Assembly (NCBI GenBank): GCA_025964455.1
Contig: JAOPYU010000272.1
Coordinates: 1-24,607, forward strand
DNA: 24,607 bases
Direction of reading: 5' to 3'
Source of the DNA: Thermoleophilia bacterium
GTDB lineage: Bacteria > Actinomycetota > Thermoleophilia > Gaiellales > SKUG01
The translations under genes were made by a program, and so were the position numbers. This document shows, piece by piece, positions 1 through 7,875 of this stretch. The notes beneath the pieces are model-generated. The model saw only the letters and a program-made list of their open reading frames with translations, had not been told where the DNA came from and ran no database searches. How positions within the stretch are numbered: position 1 is the first letter of the stretch; every line of letters begins with the position of its first letter.

Positions 1-1683
1 GACGGTGTCTTCCCGCTCGTCTTCCTCGTCGCGATCCTGCGTGGTCTCGGCCAAGGACTGGAACTTCCGCGCCAGGCAGCCATCGACGCGCTCGTGCTGG
101 TGCTCGCGATCGGCTACGTGGGCTTCCTGGTCTTCGTCGAACCGACCCTCTCGGCGCACCAGACCATGCTCGAGACGTTCCACGACATGTCACCCCTCGT
201 GGATCTGGGATCACTCATGGTACTCGCGGCGATCGTGCACGCTCGTGGCGAGCAGCGAAGCACCCGGATACAGATCGCAATGGTTGCGCTCGCGATCTAC
301 GGCGTGGCCGGCGTTCTGGGTGGAGCGCTGAGGCTGGACGACGACGTGGTCCTGCTCGGACGACATGCGGCGCTCGTCGCGATCTGCGCAGCCGCCCTCC
401 TGCCGACCCAGCCCGGTCGACGTGACCGCGACATCCGCGACCACCGGGAACGGCGCGTGGTCTCGCACGACCGGGGCTCAGGGTTGGTCCTGCTTGGACC
501 GCTGTCGGTGCTCGCAGTAATCATCCGCCAGAACGTGGCGCACGACATCCGCACCTCGACGATCGTCGTGGCCTCGATCGCGTGCGGGCTGGTGATGCTC
601 CGCCTGTCGCTGGCCGCCCGCGCGAGCCGAGCGGCAGCCCTCGGCCTCGAGACCGAACTGGCCACGCAGGAGCGGCTGGCGATCACCGATGTGCTCACCG
701 GGGTGGGCAACCGTCGGTACTTCGAGGAAGTGCTCCGGGTGGAGGGCGCTCGGGCGGCGCGCCACGGCCGGACCCTGGGCCTGCTCGTGTTCGATCTGGA
801 TCGATTCAAGTCGATCAACGACCAGCACGGTCACGGCATCGGTGACGATGCCCTGCGCATGGTCGGGGCGGTGCTCCGGGCGACGCTGCGCGACAACGAC
901 GTGGTCGCACGGTTCGGAGGGGAGGAGTTCGTTGCGCTGCTGCCTGAGACCGACGAAGCTGGGGCGGCGATCGTGGCGGAGCGATGTCGCGCAGCGATCG
1001 AAGCGTCACCGGTGGCGCTGCCGGACGGGTCGCTGCTCACGGTCACGACCTCGATCGGTGTGGCCTGCAGCCCGACGCATGCCGATTCGGTGGAGGAGCT
1101 CGTCCACTTCGCCGACCAGGCTCTCTACGTGGCCAAACGGGGCGGGCGCAATCGCGTACAGGTGGGACTCGACGATGCGACCCGGGAAGATCCGGTGCGC
1201 GTTCGGGCGTCGCGAGGTGTTGTCGCGGCTCTCGAACGCCTCGCCGCGGCAGTCGAGACCGCGGTCGACATGCCGGGCGAAAGCGTGACGGCAGCGGACA
1301 TTGCAGCTGCCGTTGCGGTCCGCGTCGGACTCGACGACGACGCGGTCGAATTGTGCCGGTCGACCACGCGGCTGGTGGGTCTCAACCGGGCAACTCGTGG
1401 CGACATCCCGGGCGAAGGATGGCGCTCCATGCCGGCCCTGCTGCTGGACACGGTTGGCGAGGCGCCGGAGATCTCGCTGCTGCTCGCCGAGGTCGCGCGC
1501 GCGGACGACGTGCGTATCGAGGCGCGGCTGGTGAGGCATTGCCTCGCTTGGCGGTGGCTCGCGACCCAACTGGGAGTGGCGGAAGCCGAGCTCGACCATC
1601 CGGATAGGTGCGAAGCGCTGGTGGCTCGAATCACGGTGCTCGTCACGGGTGGCGAGGTCGCCGGGCTCTCCGTGGCTGCGTGA
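1..1683 (+). CDS. Membrane-anchored diguanylate cyclase (GGDEF) with degenerate HD-GYP-like C-terminus, 5' truncated
   Basis: The frame is open from the window's first base, so the true start lies upstream; the first internal start codon is GTG at 94. The visible N-terminal third is hydrophobic, with several membrane helices up to about nt 640. A GGDEF domain follows: metal-binding DLDRFKSIND near 796-825, the active-site loop as GGEEF at 916-930, and RDND at 889-900, five residues before it, matching the RxxD inhibitory site. It should therefore make c-di-GMP from two GTP and be product-inhibited. About 150 more residues follow. From about nt 1310 they resemble an HD-GYP helix bundle, but the expected HDxGK reads RLVGL and the HHE position reads DDV, so phosphodiesterase activity is unlikely. 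The GGDEF call is firm; the HD-GYP remnant is inferred from alignment by eye. Confidence 0.93.
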   Translation, partial: DGVFPLVFLVAILRGLGQGLELPRQAAIDALVLVLAIGYVGFLVFVEPTLSAHQTMLETFHDMSPLVDLGSLMVLAAIVHARGEQRSTRIQIAMVALAIYGVAGVLGGALRLDDDVVLLGRHAALVAICAAALLPTQPGRRDRDIRDHRERRVVSHDRGSGLVLLGPLSVLAVIIRQNVAHDIRTSTIVVASIACGLVMLRLSLAARASRAAALGLETELATQERLAITDVLTGVGNRRYFEEVLRVEGARAARHGRTLGLLVFDLDRFKSINDQHGHGIGDDALRMVGAVLRATLRDNDVVARFGGEEFVALLPETDEAGAAIVAERCRAAIEASPVALPDGSLLTVTTSIGVACSPTHADSVEELVHFADQALYVAKRGGRNRVQVGLDDATREDPVRVRASRGVVAALERLAAAVETAVDMPGESVTAADIAAAVAVRVGLDDDAVELCRSTTRLVGLNRATRGDIPGEGWRSMPALLLDTVGEAPEISLLLAEVARADDVRIEARLVRHCLAWRWLATQLGVAEAELDHPDRCEALVARITVLVTGGEVAGLSVAA

Positions 1684-1705
1684 CGGGGCCCCTCGGCGCA
1701 GCCCC

Positions 1706-1719
1706 ACCCCACGCGGGGT
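1706..1719 (+). terminator. Short GC hairpin after the diguanylate cyclase gene
   Basis: ACCCC and GGGGT form a perfect 5-bp stem around the loop ACGC, 23 nt after the stop codon at 1681-1683. There is no U-tract. It could be a weak actinobacterial-type terminator or a chance structure in GC-rich DNA. Confidence 0.25.
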
Positions 1720-1795
1720 CAGGCCGGTCCTGCAGGCGCGCCAGTGTCGCTCAAGAACGGCGGCGTACCGGCCGATGGAACGAAGGTCGAACTGC

Positions 1796-3115
1796 ATGCC
1801 TTCGGACGGCGCGCTTCGACCGCACCGGCACTCCCACCACGCATCGCGGCGGCCCACGCTGAGCCAGATCCAGCCAGATCCAGGTTGGTACCCCGACCCC
1901 GCAGGGTCCGGGGGCGTTCGGTGGTGGGACGGGCTCGGATGGACCGAGCACGTCGCGGCAGGCGGCGACGAAGGTGAACACGCGGACGACGAGGTCGAGG
2001 AGGTCGCCTACATCGAGGTGGCCCGGGCGGCGAAGGTCACGCTCGTCGACGACGGGGAGCTGCATGCTCGCCCGCGCGAGCAGGTGTTCGCAGGGTCGCT
2101 CCGGGGCAGCGTGCCGACCATCGCCGAACGGCTTCGCCTCGACGCCGACACGCTGCTCGGCCTGCGCGGCATCCAGCTCGCCGGGGCAGCCGCCCTCACC
2201 CTGTTCTTCGGATGGCTTGGAACGCATGGGTTGCTCGGAGATGGCGGAGGCAGCCTGCCCGGCCTGCTGATCTGGATGGGTGCAGCGCTGCCGGTGGCGA
2301 CGTGGCTGACGATGCGCGAGCAGTCGCGACAGGAGTGGTGGACGCACTGGTGCGTGAGCCGCGGATTCACGCCCGGCGACGCACGGGGCTCCGATTCGAT
2401 CGTTCCCACGGGTCTCGCGAGCGCGCCCTTGGTGGGACCGGCCGAGCGCTGCGTCGTGGAGCGGATCGCGACCCGCGAGCTGTGTGGGCGCCGTGCCGTG
2501 CTCGCCACGCTGCTGCACCTCACCCCGCCGGTCGGCGTCGATCCGGACGACGCGGTCGATGCGCGCCGCACACCGGTCGTGCACCGCACCACCTGCATCG
2601 CGCTCGAGCTGTCCGAGGCCGCGACCGCGCGCTGGCCCGGCGCCTGCATCCGCGCCGACCACCTCGCGCGCCGGCCCATGGCGCTGCGCTCGATGCTCGG
2701 TGCCCTGCTGCCGCGCCCCGCTGTCACGGGTGCGCACGCACACGTCAGCGCGGATCCGGCGCAGGCACACCACCTCGTGACGACGCTCGCCGACGATCGC
2801 CTCGAGCGGTACCTCGCCGCGCACCCGCTCGACGCCGACCTGGTCGGCGGATGGCTCGTCGTCACGCGCGATGGCCTGCTCGAGACCAACGAGGACCTCG
2901 AGGAGCTGTGTCGCGACGCGCTGGTGCTGCACGAGCTCGTCGTGCCCGAGCACGAGCTGCCAGCTGCACGCGAGGCGGCGGCCCAGGCAGCGCGCGACGA
3001 GCAGATGCGCGCCCAGGCCGAGCGCGAGGCCGCACGCGACGCGGCCGAGCGGGCTGCGTGGATGACTGCCGAGCAGCAGGGCGACGACGGGCAGCAGTAC
3101 GCGGCCGCTGCGTGA
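1796..3115 (+). CDS. DUF2510-domain membrane protein of unknown function
   Basis: The predicted protein has 439 residues. Residues about 27-53 form a DUF2510 motif (DPGWYPDPAG, then RWWDGLGWTEH), a short Trp-rich module common at the N-termini of actinobacterial membrane proteins. Two hydrophobic helices lie at about 128-146 and 154-172, with a Gly-rich turn between them. The rest is a soluble region of about 200 residues that I do not recognise, ending in an Ala/Glu/Arg-rich stretch likely to be a coiled coil. I chose ATG 1796 because GAAGG lies 9 nt upstream; ATG 1775 is an in-frame alternative, and the homologous part only begins near 1870. It converges on the P450 gene at 3119 with 3 bp between the stops. 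No function is proposed. Confidence 0.75.
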   Translation: MPSDGALRPHRHSHHASRRPTLSQIQPDPGWYPDPAGSGGVRWWDGLGWTEHVAAGGDEGEHADDEVEEVAYIEVARAAKVTLVDDGELHARPREQVFAGSLRGSVPTIAERLRLDADTLLGLRGIQLAGAAALTLFFGWLGTHGLLGDGGGSLPGLLIWMGAALPVATWLTMREQSRQEWWTHWCVSRGFTPGDARGSDSIVPTGLASAPLVGPAERCVVERIATRELCGRRAVLATLLHLTPPVGVDPDDAVDARRTPVVHRTTCIALELSEAATARWPGACIRADHLARRPMALRSMLGALLPRPAVTGAHAHVSADPAQAHHLVTTLADDRLERYLAAHPLDADLVGGWLVVTRDGLLETNEDLEELCRDALVLHELVVPEHELPAAREAAAQAARDEQMRAQAEREAARDAAERAAWMTAEQQGDDGQQYAAAA

Positions 3116-3118
3116 ACG

Positions 3119-4369
3119 TCAGTCGGGCACGATGCGCACCATGAGGTGCTTGTAGGTCGGTATCAGCACATGCTTGGCATACGTGCGGTCGAGCACCTCG
3201 ACCCGACCCGGCACGGCGAGGATGCGCTGCATGAGCATGCGCATCTCCCCGCGGGCAAGGTTGTTCCCGATGCAGAAGTGCGGGCCCGCCCCGAAGTGCA
3301 GCTGACGCAGCTCCCGGGGCACCTCGCGGTGCGGACAGAAATCCCCGCCGTCCGGCACGACGCGCGAATCGCGGACCGCGTTGTTCAGGAAGGCGACGAC
3401 GAGCTTGTCCTTGCGCATCTTCGCGCCGCGGAAGACGGTGTCCTCCGCGACCCAGCGCGTGATGATCGGGACGGGCGTCGTGACGCGGATGCTCTCGTCG
3501 ATCGTGTCCATGAGCGTGTCGGGATCGCCCCGCAGGCCGTCCCACTGATTCGTGTCACTCAGCAGCGCGACGATGCGCGACCCACCTGACTGCGTCGTCT
3601 CGAGGCCGCCAAGGATGAGAACGACGAGGATCCCGCGGGCGATGTCCCACGGCACGCCGCGCGCCTTGAACCGTCCCGGCACCGTCCGCTCGTCGCCCGC
3701 CTCGTAGGTCTCCTCGAGCCCTTCGATGAGCAGGTCGAGCCGCTCGTTGACGAGCTTCAGCTCCTTCGGCGTGAACGCGCGAAGCCGCGCCGGGATCATG
3801 TTGGCGAGCTGGCGGCCGAGCTCGGACAGCTGGATGGCGCGCTGCTCCTGCTCCTCCACCGTGTCGAAGCTCTCGCCATTGAGGTCGGCCACGATCGCGC
3901 CGGTCATGATCTTGGTGAAGCGCGCGATGTCGACGGTCTCGCCCGCACGCAGCTGGGCCTCGAGCCGGTCCATGACGCCCGTGAGGACCCGGTCGCACAG
4001 CTCGTTCACGTACCTGGGTGTGAACAGGTCCACCAGCTTGTGGCGCAGCTCCTTGTGCGGCGCGCCGTTCTGGTTGGTCAGCGAGTTCGGGCCGACCACC
4101 TGCGAGAGCAGGACGGTGTCCGGCTTGGAGTTGGTGTTCGGGAACCGCTCCTCGTCGAGCAGCATCTCGCGCACCGCGACGGCGCCGTTGATGCCGTAGC
4201 CCAGGAACGGGATCTTCACGACGTCCTGACCGCGCGTGCCGCGCCAGCGCGCATACATGTTGAAGTACCACATGAGCCGCTGGGACCGGCGGAACAGCCG
4301 GTGCTCGTTGCGCTTCGCGACGCGCGAGGACGGGTTCGGCGGCGCTGCAGGTGCGAGGGTCGAGGTCAC
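3119..4369 (-). CDS. Cytochrome P450 (distal gene of the Ole-like cluster)
   Basis: This 416-residue protein has a typical length for a soluble bacterial P450. The haem loop reads FGAGPHFCIG with Cys366 as the expected thiolate ligand. The I-helix motif is GGLETT (oxygen activation), and the K-helix ExxR is ESIR. It should oxidise a small or lipidic substrate using ferredoxin-type partners, which are not encoded here. It is a paralogue of the P450 at 7872-9158: both have DVV(K/R)IP..GY, FTP(R/K)YVN(E/D)L and the same haem loop. The start is GTG 4369, preceded by TAGGTC at 4376-4381, so it may have its own leaderless promoter. The 21-bp palindrome at 4411-4473 separates it from the upstream genes on the same strand, so co-transcription is uncertain. 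The substrate is unknown. Confidence 0.95.
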   Translation of the reverse strand: MTSTLAPAAPPNPSSRVAKRNEHRLFRRSQRLMWYFNMYARWRGTRGQDVVKIPFLGYGINGAVAVREMLLDEERFPNTNSKPDTVLLSQVVGPNSLTNQNGAPHKELRHKLVDLFTPRYVNELCDRVLTGVMDRLEAQLRAGETVDIARFTKIMTGAIVADLNGESFDTVEEQEQRAIQLSELGRQLANMIPARLRAFTPKELKLVNERLDLLIEGLEETYEAGDERTVPGRFKARGVPWDIARGILVVLILGGLETTQSGGSRIVALLSDTNQWDGLRGDPDTLMDTIDESIRVTTPVPIITRWVAEDTVFRGAKMRKDKLVVAFLNNAVRDSRVVPDGGDFCPHREVPRELRQLHFGAGPHFCIGNNLARGEMRMLMQRILAVPGRVEVLDRTYAKHVLIPTYKHLMVRIVPD

Positions 4370-4375
4370 CCCACG

Positions 4376-4381
4376 GACCTA
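4376..4381 (-). promoter_or_regulatory. Possible -10 element for the P450 gene starting at 4369
   Basis: TAGGTC on the minus strand lies 6 nt before the GTG start. It resembles the TAGGCT-N7-ATG arrangement of the arginase gene. If real, the transcript would be leaderless. No convincing -35 is seen. Confidence 0.3.
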
Positions 4382-4410
4382 CCTGCGCCATCCCCGCTCG
4401 AAACGCCGCC

Positions 4411-4473
4411 CTCTCCTGATTTTGGTGACGTAAGCCGGACCAGGGGCGGTCAACGTCACCAAAATCAGGAGAG
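4411..4473. repeat. Perfect 21-bp inverted repeat with 21-nt loop
   Basis: 4411-4431 pairs with 4453-4473 without a mismatch; the arm runs CTCTCCTGATTTTGG then TGACGT. The loop can form a smaller GACC/GGTC hairpin. The arms are AT-richer than the surrounding DNA. It lies between the OleD-like stop (4482) and the distal P450 start (4369). The inner arm core TGGTGACGT resembles TGGTTACGT in the inverted repeat at 20730-20775. It may be a U-tract-less terminator, a member of a dispersed palindromic repeat family, or a protein-binding site. Sequence alone does not decide. Confidence 0.9.
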
Positions 4474-4481
4474 CGAGGGAG

Positions 4482-5453
4482 TCAGGGCACGTCGATGGTC
4501 GTGAGGCCGGCGGGGAGGTCGATGGCGGGGGCGTAGCCGAGCTGCTCGCGGGCCTTGGTGAGGTCGTACACGAAGTCCTTGACCAGGTGGCTCAGCTGGA
4601 ACCGCGTGATCGGGGGCTTGGGGCCGCGTCCGAAACGGCACGCCGCCTCCATGGCGTGGGCGAGCGCCCAGACCGGGCCGGCGGGCAGGTACAGGATGCG
4701 TGGCGGCCGGCCGAGCGTCACGAGCACGGTCTTGAGGCACTCGTCGAGCGTCGGCGCCGTCGGGTCGGAGATGTTGAAGGCTCCCGTGGCGTCGCTCTCG
4801 ATGGCGAGCTGGATCGCGGAGGAGAAGTTGTCGACGTGCGTCAGCGATACGCGCACCTGGTCGGAGCCCGCCATCACGAGCCGCCCGAACCGCACGCGCG
4901 CCAGCAGCCGCGGCAGCAGCTGCGTGTCCCCGGGCCCGTAGACGGCGTGCGGGCGCAGGATGATCGATCGCTCGCCCGCTTCCGTGGCTACCACGTTCTC
5001 CGACATGCGCTTCGTGCGCCCGTAGACGTTGAGCCAGCGCACCCGCTCGGTGTCGTCGACGTCGGCGGGATCGGCCTGGTCCTCACGCACGATCGAGTGG
5101 TCGGCGTTGGGGTCGTAGACGCTCGCGCTCGATACGTGCACGAAGCGCGCCCCGGGCCAGGTCTCGAGCACCGCCCGCGTACCGTCGACGTTCGCGCGCC
5201 GGAACGGCTCGTACGTGCCCCAGTCGTCGACGGAGCCGGCGCAGTGCACGACGGCGTCGACCTCAGGGGGATCGGCGAGCGGACCCTGCTCGATGTCCCA
5301 GCTGCGGTAGCTGGCGCGTGCCGCCTCGGGGATCCGCTCCGCCGGGCGCCGCCCGAAGCGTTGCACCTCGTAGCCGCGCGCCTCGAGCCAGTCGGCCGCC
5401 TTGCTGCCGACGAACCCGCTCGCACCCGTGATGGCAACGCGCGGTCGTTTCAC
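4482..5453 (-). CDS. OleD-like NAD(P)-dependent dehydrogenase/epimerase (extended SDR)
   Basis: This 323-residue extended short-chain dehydrogenase has a Rossmann GASGFVG at residues 10-16, a catalytic serine region HVSSASVY near 106-113 and the YxxxK pair Tyr144/Lys148. The segment WGTYEPFRRANVDGT near 78-92 is typical of the OleD/3-beta-hydroxysteroid dehydrogenase branch. OleD reduces the beta-keto acid made by OleA to a beta-hydroxy acid, which OleC then cyclises. The start is GTG 5453, overlapping the glycosyltransferase stop as GTGA, so the two are translationally coupled. The open frame continues upstream, but that part is antisense-type shadow. A general sugar-nucleotide epimerase is possible; I prefer OleD because OleA-like and OleC-like genes share the operon. 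Confidence 0.88.
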   Translation of the reverse strand: MKRPRVAITGASGFVGSKAADWLEARGYEVQRFGRRPAERIPEAARASYRSWDIEQGPLADPPEVDAVVHCAGSVDDWGTYEPFRRANVDGTRAVLETWPGARFVHVSSASVYDPNADHSIVREDQADPADVDDTERVRWLNVYGRTKRMSENVVATEAGERSIILRPHAVYGPGDTQLLPRLLARVRFGRLVMAGSDQVRVSLTHVDNFSSAIQLAIESDATGAFNISDPTAPTLDECLKTVLVTLGRPPRILYLPAGPVWALAHAMEAACRFGRGPKPPITRFQLSHLVKDFVYDLTKAREQLGYAPAIDLPAGLTTIDVP

Positions 5454-6238
5454 CTGACGTCCACCTCCGCGCCGCCGCCTCCGTGGTTGAAGTACCAGCG
5501 CAGCACCCGCAGCAGGCCGTTGCGCGCCACGCGCCGGTTGCTGAAGCGCACCATCGACTCGCGGCAGAAGCCGATCCGGTCGCTCACGAGTCGCACGCGG
5601 TTGACGATCTCCTTGTCCTCGTGCGCCTCCTCGATGCTCGTGCGGGGGAAGCCGCCACATGCGAGGTAGGTCTCCGCCCGGATGCCGAGGTTGGCGCCCG
5701 GCGTCACGACGAACGGACCTCGGTAGTCAGGGTTGTCGTTGTTGTTCGGACGCACGCGCCCGATGAAGCGGATGAGGGCGAGCACCGCAGGCACGAGCAC
5801 CGGGCCGAGCCTGCTACCCATGCCATCGTCGGTGCGCTGGCGCAGGTTGCCAGCGACCAGGTCGAGCGGACCGTGCTCGAGTGCGCCGCGCATCGTCGCG
5901 ACCCAGTCCGGATCCGGCACGCAGTCGGCGTCGGTCCGCAGCACGAACGTCGCGCCGCGCGCGATCGCGTGGCGGAACCCGCTGTCGCTCGCCGCGCCCG
6001 TGCCCTTCTCGTCCTCGCGCAGCACGCGCACGTCGAGATCGGGATGTCGCGCCGCTGCAACCCGCGCCGCGCCAGCGGTGTCATCGGTGCTCGCGTTGTC
6101 GACGACGAGCACCGTGAAGGGCGCCGCGCCCTCCTGCGCCGCGAGCCCGTCGATGGCGCCACCGATCCACGCCGCCTCGTTGTAGCCAGGCACCACGACC
6201 CACAGGTCGCGTCCGGCGCCGCCGCCGTGGTCCGTCAC
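5450..6238 (-). CDS. Family 2 glycosyltransferase
   Basis: This 262-residue GT-A fold enzyme opens with VVVPGYNEAAWIGGAI and continues with VLVVDNASTDDTA (nucleotide-binding strand), a DxD-type metal site in RTDADCVPDPDW, and an acidic EAHEDKEIVNRV segment expected to hold the catalytic base. It should transfer a sugar from a nucleotide sugar; donor and acceptor cannot be read from sequence. No clear C-terminal membrane helices are present, unlike dolichyl-phosphate mannose synthase-type members. The start GTG 6238 overlaps the AMP-ligase stop as GTGA, and its stop overlaps the OleD-like start in the same way. The embedding suggests it glycosylates the lipid product or an intermediate, which is inference. 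Confidence 0.9.
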   Translation of the reverse strand: MTDHGGGAGRDLWVVVPGYNEAAWIGGAIDGLAAQEGAAPFTVLVVDNASTDDTAGAARVAAARHPDLDVRVLREDEKGTGAASDSGFRHAIARGATFVLRTDADCVPDPDWVATMRGALEHGPLDLVAGNLRQRTDDGMGSRLGPVLVPAVLALIRFIGRVRPNNNDNPDYRGPFVVTPGANLGIRAETYLACGGFPRTSIEEAHEDKEIVNRVRLVSDRIGFCRESMVRFSNRRVARNGLLRVLRWYFNHGGGGAEVDVR

Positions 6239-7875
6239 GCTGGCTCCAGGGCCATGGCACGCAGGGCGGTGCGATCGATCTTGCTCGAGCGACCGGACCT
6301 CGGCAGCGCATCCAGGATCCGCACCTCGTCGGGCAGCGCCTTGCGATCGATCGACAGCGGACCACTTCCTGCGAGCTGGCGCATGATCTCCCGTTGGAGC
6401 GCTGGGTCGTCGCGCTCGCTGCGCGGATCCGGCTCGACATAGAGCACGACGCGCTCGTCGGCCGTCACGTCGTCGGGTCGGCCGATGATCGCGACGGCAC
6501 CGACGCCCGGAATCCTGCTGATCGTCTCCTCGTAGAGCCCCGGATACAGGTTGAAGTCGCCGCGGATGAGCATGTCCTTGGCGCGTCCCATGAGCACGAT
6601 GTTGCCGGCGTCGTCGACCCGCGCCAGGTCGCCCGTCGCGTGCCACTCGATGCGGTCGGGGTGGATGCCGACGTATCCGCGGTGGCAGTTGTCACCCTTG
6701 AGGTGGAGCTCGTCACGCTCGTCGATGCGCCACTCGACGCCGGGGCAGATGGGACCGACCACGTCACCCTCGCCCACCCACGCACACTTGTCGCGCGAGT
6801 CGATCCACGTCACCGGCGCCATCTCGGTCATGGCGTAGGCGCACGTCACCGCGAGCTCGGGGTGGGCGATCGCGTGGATGCGCTCGAGCACGCCGGTCGT
6901 GACGGGTGCCGAGTAGAGGATCATCACGCGCAGCGACGGCGGCAGCGTGCGCCCGGTCCGCTCGCAGTGCTGCACCATCGCGTAGGCATCGACCGGCAGG
7001 CCGAACGTGTGCGTGACGCCGTGCGCCTCGCAGTCGTCGAGGAACCGCTCGATCCTGAACTCCATCGGCTCCACGACGGTCGGCACGCCCGCGAGCAGTG
7101 CCATCACGAACGAGTGGATGTTGTGGTTGTACATCACCGATCCGTCGGGCAGTTCGAAGTGCTCGATGAAGAGCCGGATCGCGGCGGTCATCGATCGACC
7201 GGTGTGCTGCACGCCCTTCGGGGTGCCGGTCGTGCCGGAGGTGAAGATCACGAGCGCCGGATCATCCAGGTCGAGCGCCGGGGGCGCCTGCGCGCCTGCG
7301 TCCACGGGTTCCACGAGGAGCGCCTCGAGGGACACCGTCGACCGGGGCACGAACGGCAGCCGACGACCCACCCGCACATGGGTCCCGGGAAGCTTCGCGA
7401 GGCGCGGCAGCGTGAAGCCGCGGCGGCGCAGGTAGCCACGCAGCGGCGTCGGCGCCGACGCCACGTAGAGCAGGCTCTCGGCCATCACCCAGTCCGGTGT
7501 CAGCAGCTCGAGGCGACTCGCGAACAGCTCGGGGCCGACGCCCGGGTCGACGAAGGTGACGAGCGCGCCCGTCCGCATCGCACCCATGAGCAGCAGCAGC
7601 GCGTCGATCCCGGGGCGCACGCCGAACAGCACGACCTGTCCCGGTCGCATCCCGCGCGCGGCGAACACCTTCGGGAGGTGCCCAAGGGCATGCGCGAGCT
7701 GCGTGCCGGTGACGGCGCGCGCGCCCTCGGTCATGAGCACGCGGTCGCCTGCTGCCCGCGCCGCCGCCACCAGCTCCTCCACGAGGACCTCGAACCCGCC
7801 GCCCTGCAGCCGCGCGGCGAGCCCGGCGGGGTCGAACGTCCACGGCTTGGTCTGGTCAGCGCCGGCCATCGTCAC
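6235..7875 (-). CDS. OleC-like AMP-dependent acyl ligase (candidate beta-lactone synthetase)
   Basis: This 546-residue ANL-superfamily adenylating enzyme has its P-loop FTSGTTGTPKG at 211-221, YAMTE at 347-351, TGD at 414-416 and a C-terminal catalytic Lys532 in the GRSSKIDR tail. An N-terminal FVDPGVG segment near 108-114 matches the DPGxG seen in OleC proteins. OleC uses ATP to convert a beta-hydroxy acid to a cis-beta-lactone; other family members make acyl-CoA or acyl-AMP. The OleC reading rests on the OleA-like and OleD-like genes in the same operon plus this resemblance. The start GTG 7875 overlaps the P450 stop (GTGA), with ATG 7869 an in-frame alternative. Confidence is high for the superfamily and moderate for OleC function. 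Confidence 0.9.
   Translation of the reverse strand: MTMAGADQTKPWTFDPAGLAARLQGGGFEVLVEELVAAARAAGDRVLMTEGARAVTGTQLAHALGHLPKVFAARGMRPGQVVLFGVRPGIDALLLLMGAMRTGALVTFVDPGVGPELFASRLELLTPDWVMAESLLYVASAPTPLRGYLRRRGFTLPRLAKLPGTHVRVGRRLPFVPRSTVSLEALLVEPVDAGAQAPPALDLDDPALVIFTSGTTGTPKGVQHTGRSMTAAIRLFIEHFELPDGSVMYNHNIHSFVMALLAGVPTVVEPMEFRIERFLDDCEAHGVTHTFGLPVDAYAMVQHCERTGRTLPPSLRVMILYSAPVTTGVLERIHAIAHPELAVTCAYAMTEMAPVTWIDSRDKCAWVGEGDVVGPICPGVEWRIDERDELHLKGDNCHRGYVGIHPDRIEWHATGDLARVDDAGNIVLMGRAKDMLIRGDFNLYPGLYEETISRIPGVGAVAIIGRPDDVTADERVVLYVEPDPRSERDDPALQREIMRQLAGSGPLSIDRKALPDEVRILDALPRSGRSSKIDRTALRAMALEPA

Noticed and set aside
4411..4473. Classical rho-independent terminator
   Set aside because: The palindrome is strong but no T-run follows in either direction, so it is listed as a repeat of uncertain role.
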